Assembly (NCBI GenBank): GCA_021807465.1
Contig: JAKBCX010000065.1
Span: forward strand, 1 to 7,390
Origin: Pseudomonadota bacterium
Lineage (GTDB): Bacteria; Pseudomonadota; Alphaproteobacteria; Acetobacterales; Acetobacteraceae
DNA length: 7,390 bases
Direction of reading: 5' to 3'
The translations under genes and the position numbers were made by a program. Below the pieces are notes generated by a model. The model searched no databases. It was not told the origin of the DNA and was given only the letters and a program-made list of their open reading frames with translations. Shown here piece by piece: positions 1-6,199 of this stretch (within the stretch, counting starts at the first letter, position 1; each line of letters begins with the position of its first letter).

Positions 1-1319
1 CAAAGCTGGCCGTTCTTATCCAGCGAGAGAGTGCGCGGCTTGCGCAGCCAGCAATTAGAACCATCGGGATACTGCGTGCCTTGGGCGGTGGCCGGGTTAC
101 CCGCCACCAGCGCCAGCCCGGCGCCGAATGTGCTGGCCGTGACATCGCCGCCGGAGATGGCGAATACAACGACATGCCCGTTATCATCCCCCGCGCGCGG
201 GTTAAGCGCATCCGGGCTGGCGCGGTCAGGGTTGCCGCTGCAAGCCATATAAAGCGTGCTGCCATCGGCACTCAGCGCCAGCCCGCCGGGCGAATCGAAC
301 ATTTCCGCGCCCGCCGCCTGCGCCGCGCCGGCCAGGCCGGCAAGTGTGGGCACATCCGTGCCCAAATTCACCCAGTTGATGTTCACGCCCGAAATCTGCG
401 CTACGGAAAGCTGGCCGGAATCCAGCGCAGAGCCATCCGTGGCGTTGGTGGCGGCAACAAAGCGGAACAGTGCGCCTGCCGCCGCGTTTTGGGTGAAAAA
501 TACGACCGGGCGGCCATCCTGCGTTTGCGTGGCGGCCACACCGCCGCGCGGTATGCGGCCGAGCGCCGTGCGTTTAACGGGAATATTATTAGGGTCGAGC
601 GCCTTAAGCTCCACCAGCCAGCCAAAGCGCGCTGCCTGGGCCGGGTCGCCATAGCCGTATCCAACATCGGCCAGGCGCTTGAGCCATCGCGCCGTGTGGT
701 CTTCAGCCAGCAGCACGCTGCTCCAGGGGGTGGGGCAGCCCGCGGCGGGGGCCAGTACGCCTTGCACGGTGTTGCCCACCTGGGCGGCTGCGGGGCCAGA
801 GATGGCGCAGAGCACGGAATCGGATAAACGGCGGGACTGGTAGCCTCCATCCACCGTTACCCAGCGCCCGCCCAGATATTGCAGGTTCATCACCGTAACG
901 CCCTGCATACGCCCGGCGATAAGGGGCTGGTCCTGGCCCGAGGGGAACACCATGCGCGCGGGAATATCCGGCGTTGCCACCACCATCACCAGCCGGGGAA
1001 TCCCATCTTCCGCGGGCGGGGGTGAAATCATCCCGGCGAGCACGCCATCGTAGGGGAATTGGCCATCAGCCTGTGCGGTGTTCATTGCCGAAGGGTTGAA
1101 TGGCGGCGCGCTGGGCATAACCCCATCGCCCCAGCGGGCGATTACGATGCGCGAGAAGCCGGGGCCGATTTTGTCGTCCAGCCAAGCCTTCTGGGGGTTG
1201 GCGGCTGCCGGTGTGGCCGGGGCGGTGGACCCCGGCTGTGCGCCTAAAACTGTCTGCGCCTGCGCCGCCGCGCCGCCTATCGCCAGAGCCCCGCCAACAA
1301 CAAGCTCCCGGCGCCGCAC
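1..1319 (-). CDS. DUF839 / PhoX-like exported protein, 3' end outside the window
   Basis: The open frame runs from a GTG start off the left edge: 439 full codons with no stop. The N-terminus (MRRRELVVGGALAIGG, then AAAQAQ) has twin arginines followed by a hydrophobic stretch, which fits a Tat signal peptide and periplasmic export. Landmarks of the DUF839/PhoX beta-propeller family are present in order: ARWGDG near residue 60, a TPW motif at 197-199, KRTALGR at 249-255, a GALFRFVA blade, and FDSPGGLALSADG from 341. PhoX enzymes are Ca/Fe-dependent alkaline phosphatases. Here several motifs I remember as acidic or cysteine-rich in active members are altered, so phosphatase activity is doubtful. 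The GTG lies one base after the bamE stop with no clear ribosome-binding site, which suggests translational coupling to bamE. Confidence is high in the frame and family, low in the reaction. Confidence 0.85.
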   Translation of the reverse strand, partial: MRRRELVVGGALAIGGAAAQAQTVLGAQPGSTAPATPAAANPQKAWLDDKIGPGFSRIVIARWGDGVMPSAPPFNPSAMNTAQADGQFPYDGVLAGMISPPPAEDGIPRLVMVVATPDIPARMVFPSGQDQPLIAGRMQGVTVMNLQYLGGRWVTVDGGYQSRRLSDSVLCAISGPAAAQVGNTVQGVLAPAAGCPTPWSSVLLAEDHTARWLKRLADVGYGYGDPAQAARFGWLVELKALDPNNIPVKRTALGRIPRGGVAATQTQDGRPVVFFTQNAAAGALFRFVAATNATDGSALDSGQLSVAQISGVNINWVNLGTDVPTLAGLAGAAQAAGAEMFDSPGGLALSADGSTLYMACSGNPDRASPDALNPRAGDDNGHVVVFAISGGDVTASTFGAGLALVAGNPATAQGTQYPDGSNCWLRKPRTLSLDKNGQL

Positions 1320-1320
1320 G

Positions 1321-1848
1321 TTAAAAGCCTGTGCCGCTGCTACCGCCGCCGCCAACATTGGCGCCCGACGTGCTGGCGCCGCCGCTGGTATCCTGCGCGG
1401 CACCCAGCGGGTTGTAGCTGCCCACGCCGCCGACAAGCTGCTGGATGAAGCCCGCCGAGCCGCCTGGCACTGGCGTTTTGTGCTGCTCCATGGAGACCGG
1501 GATGGCGTCCTTGTAGTTTTTCTCCGTCACGCTCTTCAGCGTGCCGTCGCTATTAAAAGCCACGATCACCACGTTTTGGCTCTTCACCCCTTCAGTACGG
1601 CCAATGCGCATCTTGGTCACTTGCGCCACATATACCCAATCATTCGGGTTGAATTGCGGGGTGAAAGTCGGCGGGCCAAGCAGCGCCTCCACATCATCCT
1701 GCCGCGAAAGGCCGGGCGTCAGCTCTTTAATATCGTGCTGAGAGACGGCGATGCCGCGATAATGCGGCGCGTCGGAGAACACCGCGCAGCCAGGTAAAGC
1801 GAGCATTGCCGCGAAGAGGAAAGGGGTGGTCAGCTTGGCAGGGCGCAC
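1321..1848 (-). CDS. bamE: Outer membrane assembly lipoprotein BamE (SmpA/OmlA family)
   Basis: The 175-residue protein starts at GTG, with AGGA (1857-1860) eight bases upstream as ribosome-binding site. Residues 1-21 form a lipoprotein signal ending LALPGC, so Cys21 should be lipidated and the protein anchored to the outer membrane facing the periplasm. The following domain has the BamE hallmarks: the segment around IKELTPGLSRQDDVEALLGPP, the DWVYVAQ strand, and VVIVAFNSDGTLKSV. BamE is an accessory lipoprotein of the BAM complex that inserts beta-barrel proteins. The last roughly 25 residues are Gly/Ser-rich low complexity, a tail variable in this family. The gene is divergent from yceD and reads directly into the DUF839 gene, one base away, so the two probably share a transcript. 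Confidence 0.92.
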   Translation of the reverse strand: MRPAKLTTPFLFAAMLALPGCAVFSDAPHYRGIAVSQHDIKELTPGLSRQDDVEALLGPPTFTPQFNPNDWVYVAQVTKMRIGRTEGVKSQNVVIVAFNSDGTLKSVTEKNYKDAIPVSMEQHKTPVPGGSAGFIQQLVGGVGSYNPLGAAQDTSGGASTSGANVGGGGSSGTGF

Positions 1849-1869
1849 GTATCTGGTCCTCGACTATCT

Positions 1870-1887
1870 GCCGTGAGGTCTCACGGC
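1870..1887. promoter_or_regulatory. 18-bp perfect palindrome in the bamE/yceD divergent region
   Basis: GCCGTGAG (1870-1877) and CTCACGGC (1880-1887) are exact reverse complements separated by GT. The site lies between the divergent bamE and yceD starts. It sits just upstream of the proposed yceD -35 box (centre about 49 bp before the predicted transcription start) and 22-39 bp before the bamE start codon. It could be an operator for a dimeric regulator or a stem-loop in the bamE leader. No T-run follows on either strand, so it is not an obvious terminator. The repeat is seen directly; the function is inferred. Confidence 0.5.
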
Positions 1888-1892
1888 GGGGG

Positions 1893-1920
1893 CTTAACTG
1901 TCAATGCACAAGCTCTATAT
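1893..1920 (+). promoter_or_regulatory. Predicted sigma-70 promoter of the yceD-rpmF-plsX-fabH run
   Basis: CTTAAC (1893-1898), a 16-bp spacer and CTATAT (1915-1920) match 11 of 12 positions of the alphaproteobacterial housekeeping form CTTGAC-N17-CTATAT. Predicted transcription start is at about 1927-1928, which coincides with the preferred yceD ATG. The -10 box is part of the self-complementary CTATATAG (1915-1922), so it could also be read toward bamE, though no good -35 is visible for that direction. Confidence 0.6.
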
Positions 1921-1927
1921 AGCGCCA

Positions 1928-2440
1928 ATGAGCACGGAATTCAGCAGGCCGGTAAAGGCCCGACATATTCATGGCGAGCCGCAATCCTTCACCGTGGAGG
2001 CAGGCGGGGATGCCCGCGCCGCCCTGGCACGGCGCTTTTGCCTGCCCGCCATAGCCGCACTCAGCGGGCAATTCACCCTGCGGCACGAGCGCGGCGGGGT
2101 TATTGGCGCGCGGCTGAGCATGCGGGCCAGGGTGACGCAGCTTTGCGTCATCAGCAACGAGGCGTTCGAAGCTGAGATTACCGAGGCGGTGGAGCTGCGC
2201 TTCGTGCCCGCCGAGTCCTTCACGGAGGGCGATGAACTTGCTTCCGATTCCCTCGAGGGGCCGGACGAAATACCTTATGAGAACGATGTGATCGACCTGG
2301 GCGAGGCCCTGGCCGAGCAGCTGGCCCTGGCGCTGGACCCGTACCCGCGTAAGCCAGGGGCTGAATTGCCGGGTGAAGCCATGGATGGCGAGGGTAGCCC
2401 ATTTGCCGCGCTAAAGGGTAAATTCAGCGGGCTTTCCTAG
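1928..2440 (+). CDS. yceD: DUF177 / YceD family protein
   Basis: The product is 170 residues from this ATG (MSTEFSRPVK...). An in-frame ATG 24 bp upstream (1904) is possible, but family members typically begin near the EFSRPV motif and 1904 lies inside the predicted promoter. Family landmarks are ARVTQLCVISNEAFEAEI, the RFVP strand, an acidic linker, and the strongly conserved C-terminal block around VIDLGEALAEQLALALDPYPRKPG. DUF177 proteins are linked genetically to 23S rRNA accumulation and are habitually encoded beside rpmF and plsX, as here. The molecular activity is not established. No Shine-Dalgarno sequence precedes either ATG, so translation may be leaderless. Many alphaproteobacteria carry a ubiquinol-cytochrome c chaperone gene between bamE and this gene; it is absent here. 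Confidence 0.9.
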   Translation: MSTEFSRPVKARHIHGEPQSFTVEAGGDARAALARRFCLPAIAALSGQFTLRHERGGVIGARLSMRARVTQLCVISNEAFEAEITEAVELRFVPAESFTEGDELASDSLEGPDEIPYENDVIDLGEALAEQLALALDPYPRKPGAELPGEAMDGEGSPFAALKGKFSGLS

Positions 2441-2561
2441 CAAGCGGATGATATTGCACGTCCTTGTGTCAGGCTCATTGCTCGTATGACTTGCGATGTG
2501 CGGGGACCTCTGCTAACCCGCGCCTTCCTAATCACCTGACCAGATTTTAAGGCGTTTTCCC

Positions 2562-2765
2562 ATGGCCGTTCCTAAGCGTAAAACCTCCCCATCCCGCGCC
2601 GGGATGCGCCGCAGCCACCACGCGCTGCGCGCCGAAGCGCATGCCGAGTGCGCCAATTGCGGCGAGCTGAAACGCCCCCACCATGTATGCGCGCATTGTG
2701 GCCATTACGATAACCGTGAGGTTGTGGGCGCCGGCAAGGAAGCCAAGGGCGTTATCCGCGTCTAA
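2562..2765 (+). CDS. rpmF: 50S ribosomal protein L32
   Basis: The 67-residue basic protein begins [20 protein letters not shown], the standard L32 N-terminus with its VPKRKTS motif. It retains the four-cysteine zinc ribbon C30-x2-C33 ... C43-x2-C46, the zinc-bound form rather than the cysteine-less paralogue. L32 is a late-assembling component of the large ribosomal subunit. The start is supported by AAGG (2549-2552) nine bases before the ATG. It follows yceD after 121 bp and precedes plsX by 45 bp, the classic rpmF-plsX arrangement. Confidence 0.97.
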   Translation: MAVPKRKTSPSRAGMRRSHHALRAEAHAECANCGELKRPHHVCAHCGHYDNREVVGAGKEAKGVIRV

Positions 2766-2810
2766 AGTCTAAGCAGCGCAAGCGGCGAGAGGAAACGCCC
2801 GAGGTATGCA

Positions 2811-3863
2811 GTGAGCCGGAGCGATATACTGGCTGTTGATGCCATGGGCGGTGACCACGCCCCGGAAGCCATAATTTCCGGGCTTGATATTGCTTGCGCG
2901 CGCCACCCCACGGCGCGGTTCCTGGTGTTTGGAGATGAAACCCGCGTGGCACCGTTGATTGCGGCGGCCAAGCGGCTAAAGCGCCAATGCGAGCTTCGCC
3001 ATGCTGGAGAAACCATCTCTGGTGACATGAAGCCGACGGTGGCGCTACGGCTGCGCGATTCCTCGTTGCGCCGGGCTATCGATTCCGTGCTGTCGGGCGA
3101 GGCCGCGGGGGTTATCTCGGCCGGCAATACAGGGGCGCTGCTCGCCCTCTCCAAAATCGTACTCAAGACCCTGAAGGGAATAGACCGCCCGGCCATGGCC
3201 GCAACGGCGCCATCGGCGCGGGGCGATGTGGTGATGCTAGATCTTGGCCTGAACGTGGTTTACGACGCCCGCAACCTTGTTGAATTCGCCCTGATGGGCC
3301 AGCTTTTCGCCAAAGTTGTGCTTGGCCTGCCAGAACCCAGCATTGGCTTGCTCAATATTGGCTCCGAGGAAGGAAAAGGCGACGAAACACTGCGCCAGGC
3401 CGCCGTGGCGCTGCGCGAAAGCCCGATCGGCAAACAGTTTTATGGCTTTGTGGAAGGCCACGATATTGCCGGGGGAACGGTGAATGTCATCGTCACGGAC
3501 GGATTCACCGGAAATGTGGCGCTTAAAACAGGCGAGGGGGCACTGAAATTCGTTGGCGGCCTTATCCGTAAAGTGTTCGAGGCGGGGCCATTCGCCAAAA
3601 TGGGCTATCTGTTTGCGCGTGGCTCTCTGCGCCGGCTGAAAGAGACGCTGGACCCGCGCCGCTATAACGGTGCCGTGCTGCTTGGCCTTAACGGCGTCGT
3701 CGTCAAATCCCATGGCGGCACGGATGCGCTGGGTTTTGCCCATGCCGTGGATGTGGCGCTGGATATGATTGCAAACGATTTTAACAGCCGCATTGCTGAA
3801 GGGCTGGCGGCCATGGACCTTGCCCTTCTCTCCGCTGAGCTGCCATCGGAACAAAATGTCTGA
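2811..3863 (+). CDS. plsX: Phosphate acyltransferase PlsX
   Basis: PlsX makes acyl-phosphate from acyl-ACP and inorganic phosphate, feeding PlsY for lysophosphatidate and phospholipid synthesis; it is a peripheral membrane enzyme. At 350 residues it matches the usual length (about 340-356). Signatures are DAMGGDHAPEA at 10-20, SAGNTGALLAL at 103-113, LLNIGSEEGKGDE from 180, VTDGFTGNVALKTGEG from 228, and a C-terminal YNGAVLLGLNGVVVKSHGG block. The usual LDLGANxxC segment reads LDLGLNVVY here, a modest departure. The start is GTG, with GAGG (2801-2804) six bases upstream. An ATG at 2806 is followed at once by a stop and cannot be used. The 3' end overlaps fabH by 8 bp, so the two are translationally coupled. 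Confidence 0.96.
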   Translation: MSRSDILAVDAMGGDHAPEAIISGLDIACARHPTARFLVFGDETRVAPLIAAAKRLKRQCELRHAGETISGDMKPTVALRLRDSSLRRAIDSVLSGEAAGVISAGNTGALLALSKIVLKTLKGIDRPAMAATAPSARGDVVMLDLGLNVVYDARNLVEFALMGQLFAKVVLGLPEPSIGLLNIGSEEGKGDETLRQAAVALRESPIGKQFYGFVEGHDIAGGTVNVIVTDGFTGNVALKTGEGALKFVGGLIRKVFEAGPFAKMGYLFARGSLRRLKETLDPRRYNGAVLLGLNGVVVKSHGGTDALGFAHAVDVALDMIANDFNSRIAEGLAAMDLALLSAELPSEQNV

Positions 3864-4839
3864 CACATCGCTCATCCGCCGCGCCGTGCTCACCGGAACG
3901 GGTTCATATCTGCCCGCCCAGATTGTCACCAATGAAGACATGGCCAAACGTGTCGATACATCCGATGAATGGATTACCGAACGCACGGGCATAAAGCAGC
4001 GCCATTTCGCCGCGCCGCATGAAACCGCGAGCTTCATGGGTGCCGAGGCCGGGCGTCAGGCGCTAACCGCCGCCGGGCTGGCGCCAGAGGCGCTGGGGGC
4101 CATCATTGTTGGCACATCAACGCCCGACAATGCCTTTCCCGCCACGGCGGTGCAAATCCAGGCCACGCTTGGGGCCAGCAAGGCGTTTGGCTTCGACCTG
4201 GCCGCTGCCTGCTCCGGCTTCATCTACGGGCTTTCAGTGGCAGACGCGATGATCCGCGCGGGCCAGGTGGATAGCGTGCTGGTCATTGGCTCGGAAGTCT
4301 ATTCCCGCATCCTCAATTTCGAGGACCGAGGCACCTGCGTGTTGTTTGGTGACGGTGCGGGCGCCGTGCTGCTGCAAGCCCGGGATGTTGAAAAAGACGG
4401 GGCGGGGCTGCTTTCCACCCATCTGCACTCCGATGGACGGCTGGGCGACATATTATACGTCGACGGAGCCACCGGCAGGCGCGAGATGACGGGCCATTTG
4501 GTGATGAATGGGCGGGAAGTGTTCCGCCATGCGGTCAGCCTGCTCTCCAGCGCCGTGACCGAGGCGCTTTCCGCCAACGGGCTTGCCGCGTCCGATATCG
4601 ATTTTCTGGTGCCGCACCAGGCCAATAAGCGCATCATCGATGGCGTGGGCAAAAAGCTGGGTCTGCCGCCCGAGCGCGTGGTGGTAACGGTGGATAAACA
4701 CGCCAATACCTCTGCCGCTTCCATACCACTGGCATTACATGCCGCCATTGCCGATGGGCGCATCAAGCCTGGCGCCTTGGTGCTGCTGGAGGCGCTAGGG
4801 GGGGGCTTGACATGGGGCTCTGCCGTACTACGCATGTAA
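3856..4839 (+). CDS. fabH: Beta-ketoacyl-ACP synthase III
   Basis: FabH condenses acetyl-CoA (or another short acyl-CoA) with malonyl-ACP to start type II fatty-acid synthesis in the cytoplasm. From the ATG at 3856 it is 327 residues, close to the 317-330 family norm. The catalytic triad is complete: Cys119 in AAACSGF, His254 in VPHQANKR and Asn284 in DKHANTSAASIP. The family start region (ITERTGIKQRH, 40-50) and the C-terminal EALGGGLTWGS motif are intact. An upstream in-frame start at 3769 would add 29 unrelated residues inside plsX and is rejected. The ATG lies within the last codons of plsX (8-bp overlap) and has only a weak GGA upstream. The EALGGG motif is encoded through a run of eight Gs (4798-4805). 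Confidence 0.97.
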   Translation: MSDTSLIRRAVLTGTGSYLPAQIVTNEDMAKRVDTSDEWITERTGIKQRHFAAPHETASFMGAEAGRQALTAAGLAPEALGAIIVGTSTPDNAFPATAVQIQATLGASKAFGFDLAAACSGFIYGLSVADAMIRAGQVDSVLVIGSEVYSRILNFEDRGTCVLFGDGAGAVLLQARDVEKDGAGLLSTHLHSDGRLGDILYVDGATGRREMTGHLVMNGREVFRHAVSLLSSAVTEALSANGLAASDIDFLVPHQANKRIIDGVGKKLGLPPERVVVTVDKHANTSAASIPLALHAAIADGRIKPGALVLLEALGGGLTWGSAVLRM

Positions 4840-4984
4840 TTTTGAGGCCGTAAAGACACGATCACGTTTCAGTGATATGCAAAAAAGCCTTCAAAAACAA
4901 ATTGTTGTGAAAACTATGTGCGAATCCTTCGCGATTCGCGCGCGTTCTTGTTGATTCTCAGGCATAACCTGCTAATCTTGTAAA
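4840..4984 (+). promoter_or_regulatory. fabH-ihfA intergenic region with weak promoter-like sites
   Basis: This is the most AT-rich stretch of the window (about 4880-4917). It holds a short palindrome AACAAATTGTT (4896-4906) and the stem-loop at 4918-4941. Three promoter candidates are visible and none is strong. They are GTTGAT (4950-4955)-N16-CTAATC (4972-4977), which would start at about the ihfA ATG; CTTCAA (4889-4894)-N19-CTATGT (4914-4919); and a perfect CTTGAC (4806-4811) inside the end of fabH with a poor -10. No Shine-Dalgarno sequence precedes ihfA. Which site is used cannot be decided by eye. Confidence 0.3.
4918..4941 (+). terminator. Stem-loop after fabH, possible terminator
   Basis: GCGAATC (4920-4926) pairs perfectly with GATTCGC (4933-4939) across a six-base loop. 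A G-U and a G-C pair extend the stem to nine pairs (4918-4941). The following bases (GCGTTCTTGTTGATT) are only moderately U-rich, so as an intrinsic terminator it is weak. It may instead attenuate or shape read-through from fabH into ihfA. Confidence 0.4.
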
Positions 4985-5287
4985 ATGAACACTTTGACAC
5001 GCGCTCAGCTGACCGAGGCGATTTACGCCGCAGTAGGCCTGTCCCGTCACGAATCGGCGGATTTGCTTGAGCTGGTCCTGGACCGGATCGCCCAGGCGCT
5101 TGAAGTTGGCAAATCCGTTAAAATCAGCGGTTTCGGGACATTTTCTGTGCGCCAGAAAGGCCGGCGCATAGGCCGCAACCCCAAAACAGGGGTGGAAGTC
5201 CCCATTTTGCCGCGCCGCGTGCTGGTGTTCCGGCCCAGCCAAATGCTTCGCGACGCAGTGAATCAACAAGCCCCCGCCCGCCCTTAA
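4985..5287 (+). CDS. ihfA: Integration host factor subunit alpha
   Basis: IHF alpha pairs with IHF beta to bend DNA sharply in the nucleoid. It affects replication, recombination and promoter architecture. The 100-residue protein has the family pattern: [12 protein letters not shown] at the N-terminus, VGLSRHES at 17-24, the [17 protein letters not shown] strand pair, and the DNA-intercalating arm [12 protein letters not shown] with Pro66 near its tip. The alpha-type VGLSR and EVPILPRRV blocks distinguish it from HU and IHF beta. The start fits the family but has no Shine-Dalgarno sequence before it (upstream AACCTGCTAATCTTGTAAA). The fabH-ihfA-merR order is a common alphaproteobacterial arrangement. 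Confidence 0.93.
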   Translation: MNTLTRAQLTEAIYAAVGLSRHESADLLELVLDRIAQALEVGKSVKISGFGTFSVRQKGRRIGRNPKTGVEVPILPRRVLVFRPSQMLRDAVNQQAPARP

Positions 5288-5290
5288 TAT

Positions 5291-5296
5291 TATAAT
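5291..5296 (+). promoter_or_regulatory. Isolated perfect TATAAT before the merR-type gene
   Basis: TATAAT lies three bases after the ihfA stop, 15 bp before the preferred ATG of the next gene, and would give a leader of only about 8 bases. No -35 box is found at normal spacing, nor a TGn extension. The gene may simply be transcribed from ihfA; this is a weak call. Confidence 0.25.
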
Positions 5297-5310
5297 CCAC
5301 GGAAAATTTG

Positions 5311-5925
5311 ATGGTCCGCATGGTTGAGGAAGATGATTTCAACGCGGAGGATGAGGACGGGCTGAATGCCGATGCAGGGCGCGCCCGCCTTCGCAAAACC
5401 GCAGACGCTTTCCGCACGATTTCCGAAGTGGCCGATGAGCTGCATGTGCCGCAGCACGTGCTCCGCTTCTGGGAAACCAAGTTCCCGCAAGTCCGCCCGC
5501 TGAAGCGCGGCGGCGGGCGGCGCTATTACCGGCCCGAGGACGTGCAATTACTACGCCGCGTCGCCGATTTGCTGTATACTCATGGCTATACCATCAAAGG
5601 CGTGCAGCGCCTGCTGCGCGAAGGCGGCGGCGCCCTGCACGACAATATTCCGCCGGCGAATGCCGAGGAGCGTGCCAAGGCCTCGGCCGAGCGCGGCGGG
5701 ATGGAGATGGAGGAGCCTGCCATGAGAAAGTCAGCCGCCCCCAGCCTGCCCGAACTGCCCATTCCCGGCCTGACAGCGCCGGAGACGAATATGCCCGCAG
5801 AACCGCCGCCCCGTACAGCCCAGTTGCGCGTGCGGCCCAAGAACGACCCCGAAACCGAGCGCCTGCGCGGCCTGCTTACTGAAACGCTCAGCGCACTGGA
5901 AGAGCTGCGCCGGTTGCTGGACTAA
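5311..5925 (+). CDS. MerR-family transcriptional regulator
   Basis: The protein has 204 residues from the ATG at 5311, preceded by GGAA (5301-5304) six bases upstream. A TTG at 5308 and an ATG at 5320 are alternative in-frame starts. After an acidic N-terminal extension (residues 5-20) comes a winged-helix MerR DNA-binding domain at about 35-104: [21 protein letters not shown], then the wing [14 protein letters not shown] and the helix [11 protein letters not shown]. There is no cysteine-bearing effector domain. Instead residues 110-175 are Pro/Ala-rich and probably disordered, and 178-204 ([23 protein letters not shown]) look like a dimerising coiled coil. This type regularly follows ihfA in alphaproteobacteria; its ligand and targets are unknown. 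It probably belongs to the ihfA transcription unit (gap of 23 bp). Confidence 0.9.
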   Translation: MVRMVEEDDFNAEDEDGLNADAGRARLRKTADAFRTISEVADELHVPQHVLRFWETKFPQVRPLKRGGGRRYYRPEDVQLLRRVADLLYTHGYTIKGVQRLLREGGGALHDNIPPANAEERAKASAERGGMEMEEPAMRKSAAPSLPELPIPGLTAPETNMPAEPPPRTAQLRVRPKNDPETERLRGLLTETLSALEELRRLLD

Positions 5926-5983
5926 GAGATTAACCTGACCCATCGGGAAAATTCCGCCACAGCGAAATAAGCCTCGCTCCCCA

Positions 5984-6012
5984 CTTGGCGGCGCGGCTTG
6001 GGGCTGCTAGAG
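5984..6012 (+). promoter_or_regulatory. Predicted promoter of tRNA-Pro
   Basis: CTTGGC (5984-5989), a 17-bp spacer and CTAGAG (6007-6012) precede the tRNA. The predicted start is at about 6019, nine bases before the mature 5' end. The GC-rich discriminator after the -10 (GCTCGGTCC) is typical of stringently controlled stable-RNA promoters. The -35 matches 5 of 6 and the -10 matches 4 of 6 of the alphaproteobacterial consensus. Confidence 0.5.
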
Positions 6013-6027
6013 GCTCGGTCCACGGTT

Positions 6028-6104
6028 CGGAGCGTAGCGCAGCCTGGTAGCGCATCAGTCTGGGGGACTGGGGGTCGTGGGTTCGAATCCCGCCGCTCCG
6101 ACCA
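6028..6104 (+). tRNA. tRNA-Pro (anticodon GGG)
   Basis: A complete cloverleaf folds by eye. The acceptor stem is CGGAGCG (6028-6034) with CGCTCCG (6094-6100). The D stem is GCGC/GCGC (6037-6040, 6050-6053) around AGCCTGGTA. The anticodon stem is TCAGT/ACTGG (6055-6059, 6067-6071, one wobble). The seven-base loop CTGGGGG puts anticodon GGG at 6062-6064. The variable loop is five bases, and the T arm is GTGGG-TTCGAAT-CCCGC (6077-6093, one wobble). The discriminator is A and the 3' CCA is encoded (6102-6104). It should read CCC and CCU proline codons. G37 follows the anticodon, as expected for a TrmD substrate. Confidence 0.97.
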
Positions 6105-6138
6105 TCTTCCCAAAACCCCAACCCCACATCTTCAACAT

Positions 6139-6167
6139 CTTGGCTCTTTGCGGCGGCTGTCCTATTG
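6139..6167 (+). promoter_or_regulatory. Predicted promoter of the exported methyltransferase gene
   Basis: CTTGGC (6139-6144), exactly 17 bp of spacer and CTATTG (6162-6167) lie between the tRNA and the next ATG. The predicted start is at about 6174, giving a leader of roughly 26 bases that contains the ribosome-binding site. The -35 hexamer is identical to that proposed for the tRNA. Confidence 0.45.
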
Positions 6168-6199
6168 CGGGGTTAGATGGCTCTGAAAGGTGAGGGCTC

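Noticed and set aside
81..827. A 248-codon open frame on the plus strand opposite the DUF839 gene
   Set aside because: It is Arg/Ala/Gly-rich shadow translation of a GC-rich gene. The opposite strand in this stretch carries recognisable DUF839 motifs throughout.
2441..2561. Promoter or terminator in the yceD-rpmF gap (CTTGTG at 2463-2468 with TATGAC at 2485-2490)
   Set aside because: Hexamer matches and spacing are poor, and no stem-loop with a T-run was found; nothing firm in this 121 bp beyond the rpmF ribosome-binding site.
2806..2814. ATG CAG TGA mini-ORF overlapping the plsX GTG start
   Set aside because: A two-codon frame has no supported role; probably chance next to a GTG start.
3769..3855. 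An upstream start giving fabH a 29-residue N-terminal extension
   Set aside because: The extension lies wholly inside plsX and resembles nothing; the ATG at 3856 gives the normal length and N-terminus.
3237..4037. A 266-codon minus-strand open frame across plsX and fabH
   Set aside because: It lies antisense to two well-conserved enzymes and shows no recognisable family; a shadow frame.
4861..4876. Short inverted repeat ATCAC/GTGAT after fabH
   Set aside because: Only five base pairs with a six-base loop and no U-tract; likely chance.
6028..6104. tRNA-Pro as an integration (att) site
   Set aside because: No duplicated tRNA 3' end, integrase or foreign block is seen downstream in the window.
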